A stretch of DNA of 64,000 bases from the NCBI RefSeq assembly GCF_003144395.1, contig NZ_PENZ01000001.1:1-64000 (forward strand), in the 5' to 3' direction. The stretch's first letter is position 1; each line of letters opens with the position of its first letter. The notes beneath the pieces were generated by a model, which saw only the letters and a list, made by a program, of their open reading frames with translations, was not told where the DNA came from and made no database searches. The translations under genes were made by a program, and so were the position numbers. Positions 29,676 to 38,373 of the stretch are shown piece after piece. This DNA comes from Proteus faecis (GTDB lineage Bacteria > Pseudomonadota > Gammaproteobacteria > Enterobacterales > Enterobacteriaceae).

Positions 29676-30125
29676 TTTAGCTATTTTATTTCAATCACCG
29701 CTTAACTCTTAGATAACTAAAGATAATAATCATAAAATACACATTTAAAATTAAGTAATATATTTTTTATAACTTAAATACTTCTTATTTCTCTATATTA
29801 CATACAAGTATCAAATATACGTATTAAATATAGGTTCATTTAATATTCATTTAAATTTATAGAAAATTGAGCTTATAATTTTCAGGTGTATTCATTTTTA
29901 TAAAAAAATTAATATTTTATTATAATGATAATTAAAACCCATTGTTTATTATATGGTTATTTATTCATCACATTGAAATTTATCATTTTTTTAACATCTG
30001 AGAATTATTTATAATATATTTTAAGTTGCCACACACAATAATGATAATTATTATCAATATCATCTTTAAAATATAATAAATAATATGTTGCCTTTCGAAA
30101 ATAATATGTTATCTTCTGCACCAAG
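29676..30125. other. AT-rich region upstream of mntP
   Basis: 450 bp with no coding sequence. It contains the Fur box listed separately and a promoter-like pair TTGCCT (about 30089) and TATCTT 16 bases further, which would start transcription just ahead of the manganese riboswitch. Confidence 0.4.
30042..30056 (+). promoter_or_regulatory. Fur box
   Basis: TGATAAT-T-ATTATCA, a perfect 7-1-7 inverted repeat equal to the canonical Fur motif, about 270 bases upstream of mntP and about 70 upstream of its likely transcription start. Published work on E. coli mntP reports input from both MntR and Fur. Confidence 0.7.
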
Positions 30126-30316
30126 TCATTGGGGAGTAGCCTGTCTTAAAATAAAAAATCTTATTTTAAGAAATCTGTATCAACATACTCGCTTATTTTT
30201 ATCTAGCGTGGTACAGATGCCGTAATACGGTTGGCAAGACCATAGACACATGATTGTACTTCTTTGGTTGGGGGTCAATTGTGTGTATATGGAAATACCC
30301 CAACCGAGGCTTTATT
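30125..30316 (+). promoter_or_regulatory. Manganese (yybP-ykoY) riboswitch of mntP
   Basis: The leader begins CATTGGGGAGTAGCCTG and contains GGCAAGACCATAGACACATG, the two conserved blocks of the yybP-ykoY aptamer as found before E. coli mntP. The 3' part forms a GGTTGGGGT/ACCCCAACC hairpin just before CGAGGC and the ATG, which fits control of ribosome access by Mn2+. Confidence 0.85.
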
Positions 30317-30904
30317 ATGAGTTTCTACGCTACTATCATTCTCGCCCTAGCCCTTTCTATGGACGCATTTGCTGTTGCTGTCTGTAAGGGTGCCACATTA
30401 CACAAACCTCGTTTCCGCGAAGCACTCCGTACTGGATTTATATTTGGTATTATCGAAGCCAGCACACCCGTTATTGGTTGGGCACTCGGTTTATATACTA
30501 GCCAATATATCATTCAATGGGATCACTGGATTGCCTTTGGATTACTGTTTGTTCTTGGTAGCCGGATGATTTACCAAAGCTTAAAACGTGGTGATGATTG
30601 CCCTTGTGAAGAAGATGCGCCACAACGTCACGGCTCACTATCTTTAATCGCAACCGGTATTGCAACAAGCCTTGATGCAATGGCAATTGGTGTCGGTTTA
30701 GCGTTCCTTCAAGTCAATATTGTTCATACCGCAATGACAATTGGTATGATGACCATGATCATGGCAACTCTGGGTATGTTAATTGGCCGTTATATTGGCC
30801 CAGTACTTGGAAAAAAAGCAGAAATTATTGGTGGGATTGTATTAATTGCTATCGGCTTTAATATTGTATTTGAACACTTAGAATTATTTATGTACGCTAA
30901 ATAA
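30317..30904 (+). CDS. mntP: MntP, manganese exporter
   Basis: Inner-membrane Mn2+ efflux protein with six transmembrane helices, 195 residues (E. coli 188). Start at ATG 30317 behind CGAGGC; an upstream in-frame ATG at 30254 lies inside the riboswitch. The repeated motifs [14 protein letters not shown] (first half) and [15 protein letters not shown] (second half) carry the metal-binding aspartates. Protects against Mn2+ overload. Confidence 0.94.
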   Translation: MSFYATIILALALSMDAFAVAVCKGATLHKPRFREALRTGFIFGIIEASTPVIGWALGLYTSQYIIQWDHWIAFGLLFVLGSRMIYQSLKRGDDCPCEEDAPQRHGSLSLIATGIATSLDAMAIGVGLAFLQVNIVHTAMTIGMMTMIMATLGMLIGRYIGPVLGKKAEIIGGIVLIAIGFNIVFEHLELFMYAK

Positions 30905-30921
30905 TTGCTAATAAAGCATAT

Positions 30922-30963
30922 TAAAAAGCTTAGGTTTGTAATATCACGACCTAAGCTTTTTTA
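30922..30963. terminator. Bidirectional terminator between mntP and rlmA
   Basis: AAAAAGCTTAGGT...ACCTAAGCTTTTTT hairpin. Confidence 0.85.
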
Positions 30964-30995
30964 TTCATTTAACAAAATACTTTGATTTCACATTA

Positions 30996-31811
30996 TTAAG
31001 CATGACGTTGATAGACACGAATCAAAAAATCTGTTTCGCATTCAAAGTTTTTACTTTCCGCTAATGCCTGTTTTACTTCTTCACTTGCACGCCATGCAAA
31101 CGGTGTCATTTGTAATAAATCAAAAGCCTGCTTACCGTTTAAATTCATCATATAAGCAACTTGATGTTCAGATACTTTATTAAATCCATCAAAATGTTCT
31201 TCTTTTAATGGATGCAGATGTACTTCTGAATAAATCAGTGATTTTAACTGATAGAGATGACGTGGCGCTGGTGTAACAGTAATAATGTAACCATTGTTCA
31301 CAATAACTCTTGCTAATTCATCACTATTACAAGGGGCGTAAATACGCACAACCGCATTTAAAGAAGCATCACAAAAAGGTAAACGTTGACTTGAGGCTAC
31401 ACAAAAATGAATTGATGAATAACGTTTAGCTGCATATTTAATCGCAACCTTTGAAACATCTAAGCCATACACTTGTGGATTATGCAATTTTAGATTTTGA
31501 TAAAACTGATGAGTATAATAGCCTTCACCACACCCAATATCCAATATCACACTGTTATCTTCAGGTAATAATATTTGTATTAATTCAGCCACTTTATCTC
31601 GCATTGGCTGGTAAAAACCTGCATCTAAAAACGTACGACGTGCATTTATCATTTCTGCACTATCACCGGGCTCTTTTGAGCGTTTAAATTGCACTGGCAA
31701 TAAATTGACATAGCCTTCTTTAGCACAATCGAATTGATGATTATTTTCACAGATCCAACTGTGAGCTTGAAGAGAAAGAGCCTGATAACATAATGGACAT
31801 TGATAAGACAT
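30996..31811 (-). CDS. rlmA: RlmA, 23S rRNA (guanine745-N1)-methyltransferase
   Basis: SAM-dependent methyltransferase that modifies G745 in helix 35 of 23S rRNA. 271 residues. N-terminal zinc finger with CPLCYQAL and CENNHQFDC, then a Rossmann domain with the SAM motif ILDIGCGEGYYTHQF (about 88-102). The C-terminal region has VTPAPRHLYQLK, typical of RlmA. It is next to mntP as in E. coli. Confidence 0.93.
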   Translation of the reverse strand: MSYQCPLCYQALSLQAHSWICENNHQFDCAKEGYVNLLPVQFKRSKEPGDSAEMINARRTFLDAGFYQPMRDKVAELIQILLPEDNSVILDIGCGEGYYTHQFYQNLKLHNPQVYGLDVSKVAIKYAAKRYSSIHFCVASSQRLPFCDASLNAVVRIYAPCNSDELARVIVNNGYIITVTPAPRHLYQLKSLIYSEVHLHPLKEEHFDGFNKVSEHQVAYMMNLNGKQAFDLLQMTPFAWRASEEVKQALAESKNFECETDFLIRVYQRHA

Positions 31812-31958
31812 AGTAATAATTTTTGTATAACCCAGAGTAGAATAAGGAGAGATAATAACATACCTCTCCTAATCTTGCGGAAAACCTAACTCTTTATTTT
31901 TAATTTTAAGTCATGCTTTCTATGCTAAGTCGCTTAATAAGTACAACTTATAGGCGGA

Positions 31959-32372
31959 TCAAGTTCGTTTTAGTTTTTCAGTATTCGCGATAAATAACGC
32001 AATAACTAACAGCAATATTGCACCTGATTGTATTAGCGTATCAACCGAATTTTTATGCTCAACAATAATTAAACGCACTATTGCCGTTATTCCAATATAA
32101 ATAAAATATCTAAGCGGGAAATGCCCGCCAGATAAAAAATACTTAACAATAAGCGCAATAAACTCAAAATAAAGAAAGTAGATCAAAATACCTTCTAATA
32201 ATTGATAAGATGACTCTTCTGCACCTAAATTAAATAATAATGAAGCGATTACATACGTTTCTTTGATAAGAAAACTGACTAATACAATCGCTAAAATAAG
32301 TAACCCAATATTAAGCACCCACTGTAATATAGTGGCAATACATTTCAGTAATTCTTCGCTTGATTTTTTCAT
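31959..32372 (-). CDS. psiE: PsiE family membrane protein
   Basis: 137 residues with four transmembrane helices. The core [15 protein letters not shown] and [21 protein letters not shown] are nearly identical to E. coli PsiE, a phosphate-starvation-inducible protein of unknown function. No Pho box was identified upstream. Confidence 0.9.
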   Translation of the reverse strand: MKKSSEELLKCIATILQWVLNIGLLILAIVLVSFLIKETYVIASLLFNLGAEESSYQLLEGILIYFLYFEFIALIVKYFLSGGHFPLRYFIYIGITAIVRLIIVEHKNSVDTLIQSGAILLLVIALFIANTEKLKRT

Positions 32373-32606
32373 ATAAACTATAACCTAGTGAGATCATTCC
32401 GTGATATGTAAAAATAATAAAAGCTCAATTAGACAATTTTACTAAATTTTAATGGATTTACGCATTCACCACACCATTTTTTATCTTTTAGAGCCAAAAA
32501 ACCAAGAATAATGATGCTGCAATCGCAATATTTACTTTTAAATTTCAACTTATAAGCTGATTTACCTATACTTAATTTAAGAGCTAATATATTGAAAAGG
32601 CACACT

Positions 32607-33053
32607 ATGGCTAACAAATACCTCGTTGCAATTGATTTATTAGAAGATAGCAGAATTCAGCGCATGATCGAAGATATTCACTTCTTAGCTAGAAAACCAG
32701 AAAATTATTTCCATTTCATTACAGTGATGCCCAACTTGCGCTCTTTAGAAGCTTACGGGCTCAATTGTGATAGCTCGTCTGTTGTTGAGAAAAAACAACA
32801 AGCTTTAGTTTTATTAACCGAAAAATTAGAGCAATGTGTGACACAACAATTTAACTTACCCAAAGAACAATACCAATGCCATGCCATTATTGGTACACCT
32901 AATTATAATATTCTAGAGCTAGCAGAAAAAATTGATGCGGATACCATTATTATAGGTTCAAGCTCACGTAACCAACGCAATATATTGCTGGGGTCAACAG
33001 CGGATTATATTGTAAACAACACGTCGCGTTCAGTAATGGTTATTCGTAAGTAA
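32607..33053 (+). CDS. Universal stress protein, UspF/UspG type
   Basis: 148-residue Usp-fold protein from the ATG at 32607 (AAAGG upstream; the TTG at 32592 is not preferred). It opens with YLVAIDLLEDS and ends with the nucleotide-binding loop IIIGSSSRNQRNILLGSTADYIV...SVMVIRK. Likely nucleotide-binding stress protein, but the exact paralogue is not clear. A second Usp gene lies at 34982. Confidence 0.8.
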   Translation: MANKYLVAIDLLEDSRIQRMIEDIHFLARKPENYFHFITVMPNLRSLEAYGLNCDSSSVVEKKQQALVLLTEKLEQCVTQQFNLPKEQYQCHAIIGTPNYNILELAEKIDADTIIIGSSSRNQRNILLGSTADYIVNNTSRSVMVIRK

Positions 33054-33074
33054 AATCACTAAGACACTTTCCTT

Positions 33075-33105
33075 TTGGCAATAAAGTTAAATTATTTATT
33101 GCCAA
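33075..33105 (+). terminator. Inverted repeat after the Usp gene
   Basis: Perfect 11-bp stem TTGGCAATAAA/TTTATTGCCAA with a 9-base loop, 22 bases past the stop codon. It lacks a proper T tract, so it may be an RNA-stability hairpin rather than a terminator. Confidence 0.5.
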
Positions 33106-33305
33106 TAAATATTCTACCATTCTTTTCGTTATAAATAGCACTAAATGTACTTTAATTTTTTTGTTTCAATAGGTTATTTTGTTAGAATGTAGATAAAAAA
33201 ACAAAAAATTTATCTCTTTTTTATTTCGATTTCTGCTTTTACCCTAAATTTAATTCCAATAAATTTTTTCACTCTCTATCTTCCAAAACCTTAAATGAGA
33301 TACTT

Positions 33306-33890
33306 ATGAATCAAGATCTAAAACAGAAAATCTGTACATTTGAAGCAGGTTCTCCTGATGAAAACCCATGGGTAAATGGAAAACCAACACCTAGTGTAAT
33401 AAAGATTGAGCCATATAATGAATTATGGGTAACATTATATAATCAACAAAAAGAAAATATTATCCAAAAATTAAAAGATAAATGTTTAGCTATTGAGCAT
33501 ATTGGATCAACAGCAGTACCTAAGTTAAATGCAAAACCGATCATCGATATTGATTTAATTGTTGCTGATCCTACCGATGAACCTAGCTATATTCCTAAAT
33601 TAAATCAATTAGGCTATAAACTTACGGTAAGAGAGCCTTCGTGGTATCAACATCGTATGCTAAAACTAGAAACACCTAATGTGAATCTACATGTCTTTGC
33701 ACCTAATTGTCCTGAACACCTTAGGCATATTTTATTTAGAGATTGGTTAATTAACCATAAAGAAGATAGAGAGTTATATATAGAGGCAAAACTCAGCGCC
33801 AAAGAAGATGTTGAAAATGTACATCAATATAATCAGAAAAAAGATCACATTGTAAAAGCCATTTATCAGCGAATTTTTAATTCACTTTGA
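33306..33890 (+). CDS. GrpB/UPF0157 family protein
   Basis: 194-residue protein of the GrpB family, which has a nucleotidyltransferase-like fold. Signature parts are IKIEPYNELWVTLYNQQKE, AIEHIGSTAVPKLNAKPIIDIDLIV, with the conserved GSTAVPGL-like and D-x-D residues, and HVFAPNCPEHLRHILFRDWL. Biological role unknown. Monocistronic. Confidence 0.85.
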   Translation: MNQDLKQKICTFEAGSPDENPWVNGKPTPSVIKIEPYNELWVTLYNQQKENIIQKLKDKCLAIEHIGSTAVPKLNAKPIIDIDLIVADPTDEPSYIPKLNQLGYKLTVREPSWYQHRMLKLETPNVNLHVFAPNCPEHLRHILFRDWLINHKEDRELYIEAKLSAKEDVENVHQYNQKKDHIVKAIYQRIFNSL

Positions 33891-33964
33891 GTGACCTATT
33901 CTCCTCTTTATTTCGTATCCTTAGACTATTTCTAAAATAAGGATATAAATTTTACTGTTAATTT

Positions 33965-34783
33965 TTATTCAAAAGATAGCGATTGTCCTGTATTGAAATC
34001 TTTAGCATTAAGATATTTTCGCCCTAATACACCTGTACAATGACATCCATACACATCAATATTTTCATCTATAGCTTTTTTAGCGCGTTGTAATGCAAAT
34101 GGTGTTGCACAACGTAAATGTAAGCCCCCCACAATTGCTTGAATTTGATGATTACCTGTTATTTTTTTCGCATGCCCAATGATAGATTCAATCCCCGAAT
34201 GGCTACAACCAGTGATAATCACTAGGCCTTTTTTCCCTTGCCAAACAAGAAAGCTATCATCAAGAACATAATCATCTTCTTCACCTGATCCATGAATAAT
34301 AACACCGTAGCGTTTATTCACTTGACGTTGAGTCACTTGTCCCGAATAGATAAAATTTTCTTCGATTACTATCGGTACTTCTGTTAATTCAAAAGAAAAT
34401 TGTGCTTCAAGCTTTTTGCGATCAAATAAAGGAGCTAATCGTTTAAATTTAATATTCTTATTGCCTAAAAAAAGCGCTGAATAACGAACAGAAAATAAAT
34501 GAGGATGAGCGACAATACGCGGTTTATGAGTAAAAAAATCTGCGGGTAAATGTGTAAGTCCACCCAAATGATCATAATGCCCATGGGACACAACTATCGT
34601 TTTCAATGTAGTTAAATCAATCCCCATCTTTTTGGCATTTGAAATAAAGCTAAGATCTTTTCCTGTATCAAAAAGTATTTTAGCTTGGCACTCATCATCT
34701 TCTAACAATAGTGACAAACCAGGATAATGGTTAAGTTCAGGGTTAATCGATTTATTTTCTAGTAATGCTGTGATGGTTAACAT
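33965..34783 (-). CDS. Metallo-beta-lactamase-fold hydrolase
   Basis: 272 residues. The zinc motif SHGHYDHLGG (about 65-74), further ligands in ITGCSHSGIESIIGHA and GGLHL, and overall layout match the COG1237 group related to the dihydropterin phosphate synthase-like hydrolases. Substrate unknown. Transcribed alone, convergent with the GrpB gene. Confidence 0.82.
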   Translation of the reverse strand: MLTITALLENKSINPELNHYPGLSLLLEDDECQAKILFDTGKDLSFISNAKKMGIDLTTLKTIVVSHGHYDHLGGLTHLPADFFTHKPRIVAHPHLFSVRYSALFLGNKNIKFKRLAPLFDRKKLEAQFSFELTEVPIVIEENFIYSGQVTQRQVNKRYGVIIHGSGEEDDYVLDDSFLVWQGKKGLVIITGCSHSGIESIIGHAKKITGNHQIQAIVGGLHLRCATPFALQRAKKAIDENIDVYGCHCTGVLGRKYLNAKDFNTGQSLSFE

Positions 34784-34981
34784 AGGAATTTTTTAATTAT
34801 TATTAGGGAATAACTTTATAGTAATAAAAAAAAGAATTCTTTCCAAACATAAAAGCTATTGATTTGTACGATTACTTTACTTGCTTAACTGCATAATCGC
34901 TGTTACGTATGAACAAAACATAACAGCGATATCACTAAACTCTACAAATGTTCTTATTTATTATTTATCAACATATTAGGC

Positions 34982-35416
34982 TTATCGTACAACCATAACA
35001 GAACGTTTTGCATAACGTGTAATATCTGCGGCTGTTGAACCGATATGATAAAAATCGTCTTCAGGATTATGCGAACCAATCACAATTAAATCCGCATCTA
35101 CTTCATCAGCAATCTGCAATATTGCATCTCGTGGTGTTCCAATACAAATGTGAGTTTGCATTCTATCGTCAGGTAAATCAAAACGCTCAATTATTTTTGT
35201 AAGCTCTTTTTCCGCTGACGCTTTTAAGCATCCTTGATCTAATTGTTCGTTATTTATAACAAGTCGATAATAGGAAGATTGTGGAAGTTTAGGAAGTACA
35301 TACAAAAAGTGAACATAAGGATCTTCATTTTTTGCAATATTTTCTACTAACGGAATTGCTTTGTTCATCAGGTTATCTTCATCAATATCAATGGGAACCA
35401 AAATATTCTTATACAT
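34982..35416 (-). CDS. Universal stress protein, UspF-like
   Basis: 144-residue Usp protein. The start at 35416 has an excellent AGGAGG; a longer in-frame start at 35482 has none. N-terminal YKNILVPIDIDEDNLM and C-terminal ADLIVIGSHNPEDDFYHIGSTAADITRYAKRSVMVVR contain the G-x2-G-x9-G-S type ATP-binding loop. Probably UspF/UspG group. Confidence 0.82.
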   Translation of the reverse strand: MYKNILVPIDIDEDNLMNKAIPLVENIAKNEDPYVHFLYVLPKLPQSSYYRLVINNEQLDQGCLKASAEKELTKIIERFDLPDDRMQTHICIGTPRDAILQIADEVDADLIVIGSHNPEDDFYHIGSTAADITRYAKRSVMVVR

Positions 35417-35639
35417 ACCGCCTCCTTTTATTTTAATTGTAGGATAGTGTATTTTTAGAAAAATACCGGATGTAGTTAACACATTTTAAAAATAATTTAT
35501 TTCAGAAAGATAATATCAACTATTCACTCAACAAAAAGGTGAAAAAAAAAGTAAAAAAGGAATGAAAATAAAATAAACTTTATTTTTAATACTTTTTTAT
35601 TTTTAATAACTGTTAATTAGTATTAGCATTTTATTTTTA

Positions 35640-35673
35640 ATAAAAAGCCTTATTAAATAATAAGGCTTTTCAC
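35640..35673 (-). terminator. Terminator of cycA
   Basis: AAAAGCCTTATT-AAAT-AATAAGGCTTTT hairpin, 22 bases past the stop codon. Confidence 0.85.
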
Positions 35674-35694
35674 TTTTTCGATATTGCTATTGAA

Positions 35695-37107
35695 TTATTT
35701 TTGAATAAGGTTTTTCTGTTTATTCTTCTTAACGTATTGATAACCAACTGCTAATGCAATAAACCATAATGGAGTCACACTTAATGCTTGGCGAGTATCA
35801 TGTTCAAAAGCTAATAGCACTGTCATAAATACAAAAAATGCAAGACATAGCCACGACATAATAATTCCTAAAGGCATTTTATAGATAGACTTCTCATGCA
35901 GTTGAGGGCGTTTTTTACGATATGCCAGATAAGAGCATAAAATCATACTCCAAATAAACATAAATAATAACGCAGAGACTGTTGTTACCAAAGTAAATAC
36001 ATGCATAACATCAGGAATAAAGTAGATTAATATAATTCCACATGATAAACATAAGCTGGTAAATAACAGTCCATTGGCAGGCACTGCACGTTTAGATAAT
36101 TGACTAAACTGTTTTGGTGCTTCGCCTTCTTTAGATAAACCAAATAACATTCGGCTTGTAGAAAATATCCCACTATTCGCAGAAGAGGCGGCTGCAGTTA
36201 ATACCACGAAGTTGACTAAACTTGCGGCTGCAGGTATTCCTATCATAACGAATAACTCAACAAATGGACTTTTATCCGCCAAAATAGAGCGCCATGGTGT
36301 TACCGACATAATAATAGCTAATGCTAATACGTAAAAAGTAATAATACGGATAGGTATCGCATTGATTGCTTTCGGTAAAGATTTTTCTGGATTACGTGTT
36401 TCAGCAGCCGCAGTACCGACTAATTCAATCCCAACAAAAGCAAAAATGGCAATTTGGAATCCGGCAAAAAATCCACTTAACCCTTTAGGGAACATTCCTC
36501 CATCATTCCAGATATTCTCTAGTGCTGCGGTATGTCCTGCTGGTGATTCAAACCCAATACTAATAAGAACAATACCAACAATAATTAAAGAAACTATTGC
36601 GGTTATTTTTATCATAGAGAACCAAAATTCCATTTCCCCGAAGAGTTTGACTGTCGCTAAATTTAAAATAAGCAATGTCAGCACACAAATAAAGGATGTG
36701 CCCCACTCAGGAAAATTAGGAGCCCAATAACTAATATAAGACGTTATAGCAACGATATCAGCAATACCAGTGATGACCCAACAAAACCAATATGTCCAAC
36801 CAACAAAGAAACCAGCCCATGGCCCTAATAAATCACCAGCAAAATCACTAAATGACTTATATTCTAAATTTGATAATAACAGCTCGCCCATTGCTCTCAT
36901 CACAAAGAATAAGACAAAGCCAATTATCATATACACAAAAATAATTGATGGTCCAGCTAACGAAATGGTTTTTCCTGATCCCATAAATAGACCAGTACCG
37001 ATAGCACCACCAATAGCAATTAACTGAATATGACGATTTGTTAGCCCGCGCTGTAGAGTGGCATTTTTCACTCTAGCGGGAGGAGAAATTTCTGTTTGAT
37101 CTTCCAT
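35695..37107 (-). CDS. cycA: CycA, D-serine/D-alanine/glycine:proton symporter
   Basis: APC-superfamily importer of 470 residues with about 12 transmembrane helices. Long stretches such as NRHIQLIAIGGAIGTGLFMG, LLLSNLEYKSFSDFAGDLLG, GLSGFFAGFQIAIFAFVGIE and YRKKRPQLHEKSIYKMPLG match E. coli CycA nearly residue for residue. Imports glycine, D-alanine, D-serine and D-cycloserine. Confidence 0.94.
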   Translation of the reverse strand: MEDQTEISPPARVKNATLQRGLTNRHIQLIAIGGAIGTGLFMGSGKTISLAGPSIIFVYMIIGFVLFFVMRAMGELLLSNLEYKSFSDFAGDLLGPWAGFFVGWTYWFCWVITGIADIVAITSYISYWAPNFPEWGTSFICVLTLLILNLATVKLFGEMEFWFSMIKITAIVSLIIVGIVLISIGFESPAGHTAALENIWNDGGMFPKGLSGFFAGFQIAIFAFVGIELVGTAAAETRNPEKSLPKAINAIPIRIITFYVLALAIIMSVTPWRSILADKSPFVELFVMIGIPAAASLVNFVVLTAAASSANSGIFSTSRMLFGLSKEGEAPKQFSQLSKRAVPANGLLFTSLCLSCGIILIYFIPDVMHVFTLVTTVSALLFMFIWSMILCSYLAYRKKRPQLHEKSIYKMPLGIIMSWLCLAFFVFMTVLLAFEHDTRQALSVTPLWFIALAVGYQYVKKNKQKNLIQK

Positions 37108-37367
37108 ATAATACCTGAAGTGTTTTCATATTTTCGATGTTGTTTTCACCGCTATTTTATTTTTTAACGCGGTAATATGTTTGCGAAATTATTGTGACAC
37201 AAATCTCAGTATAAGTAATGAAAAGATCACTTTTAGTAAAATGAATGATGATTTGATAACCAGATAAGATCCTTTCTTTAATTTAATCGGCGATATTTTA
37301 TCCATTTGAAAAAAAATCGAAATAAGCACTTGACCATCACATTTTAGAGGAGAATAATCAGCGCATC

Positions 37368-37443
37368 GGGTTGTTAGCTCAGTCGGTAGAGCAGTTGACT
37401 CTTAATCAATTGGTCGGGAGTTCGAGCCTCCCACAACCCACCA
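37368..37443 (+). tRNA. tRNA-Lys (anticodon CUU)
   Basis: 76-nt cloverleaf. The acceptor GGGTTGT pairs with ACAACCC and is followed by A-CCA. D arm GCTCAGTCGGTAGAGC, anticodon stem GTTGA/TCAAT around CTCTTAA (anticodon CTT), and T arm GGGAG-TTCGAGC-CTCCC. The isoacceptor reads AAG. CCA is encoded. Confidence 0.96.
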
Positions 37444-37470
37444 ATTTTAAGCTGATAAATCAGACATTTA

Positions 37471-37498
37471 CGCCACTTATCAATAAGTGGCTTTTTTG
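37471..37498 (+). terminator. Terminator after tRNA-Lys
   Basis: GCCACTTAT-CA-ATAAGTGGC hairpin with six T residues. Confidence 0.9.
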
Positions 37499-37681
37499 TA
37501 TCTGGAAGAAAGTGGCGACAAAATGGCGCATTTATCTTAAGCCGAAAACTTAAAATAATACGCCAATTAATAAAAACAGCATCTACTTATATTTCATCCC
37601 ATTTTTATAATTAATAGAGTTAATTAAAATAGAGAATTACTCTAACTTAATCAGATAATTTAATACAAACCACTAGAAATC

Positions 37682-38371
37682 CTATTTTATCTCTTTTTTA
37701 TCTTCAAATTCCCCACCAAAATCATCAATTAAAACATAGTTAATGGTATTTATTTTACTATCCTCTAGATTGATTTTCTGTTTGGAAAATGGCGCTAACA
37801 TAGGAATAAGAATATTAGGATTATTTTCGCCAGATGCGGATTTAATGGTGACATAAAAAGGTGTCGGATTTTCAATTGTTAACTGTTTATCTAATTTTGT
37901 AAAAATAAGAGCTCGACTAACATCAGAAATCACCATGATTAAATCATCAGGGCGATAGAATACTTTTACTTGTAATCTGATGACAACATTAATTAAACCT
38001 TCATCATATTTTTTGTTCGCTGGCTTAGGCATGATTTCATATAAATTAAGCCAGTAAAGTGTCTCTTTCGCTTTATCTGTATGAGTAAATTTATTAATCA
38101 CTCGTACCCGTTGTGATTCACTCGGTTTTAATTGTAATACTGGTGGTAATGATAAAGCGGAAACATCAGTTATGGTTTCTGGGGTATTTTCTGGGTTACC
38201 ATCATCCACCCATGTTTGAACTACCACAGGAAGTTCACCATCATTTTTTATATTTAAGGATGCTTCTCTATCTGAGTGATAAAGGATCACTCTAGAACCC
38301 TCTAAGGCTAAATTCGCTTTGGCGATAAACGAAAAGCACAGCAACAAAATAAAAATACCGCTCTTTTTCAT
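37682..38371 (-). CDS. Fimbrial periplasmic chaperone (second copy in operon)
   Basis: 229-residue PapD-type chaperone with a signal peptide (about 1-19). Chaperone features are the N-terminal strand LEGSRVILYHSDREASLNIKN, the subunit-anchoring Arg/Lys residues, the LYWLNLYEIMPKP stretch and the VVIRLQVKVFYRP signature. Last gene of the operon, three bases from the adhesin gene. Two chaperones in one operon suggest one is specialised for the tip subunit. Confidence 0.85.
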   Translation of the reverse strand: MKKSGIFILLLCFSFIAKANLALEGSRVILYHSDREASLNIKNDGELPVVVQTWVDDGNPENTPETITDVSALSLPPVLQLKPSESQRVRVINKFTHTDKAKETLYWLNLYEIMPKPANKKYDEGLINVVIRLQVKVFYRPDDLIMVISDVSRALIFTKLDKQLTIENPTPFYVTIKSASGENNPNILIPMLAPFSKQKINLEDSKINTINYVLIDDFGGEFEDKKEIK

Positions 38372-38373
38372 AT

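Noticed and set aside
36362..36730. 122-codon plus-strand frame within cycA
   Set aside because: Antisense shadow of a well-conserved transporter gene, no SD or family resemblance.
37371..37553. 60-codon frame over the tRNA
   Set aside because: It overlaps tRNA-Lys and a terminator; no SD.
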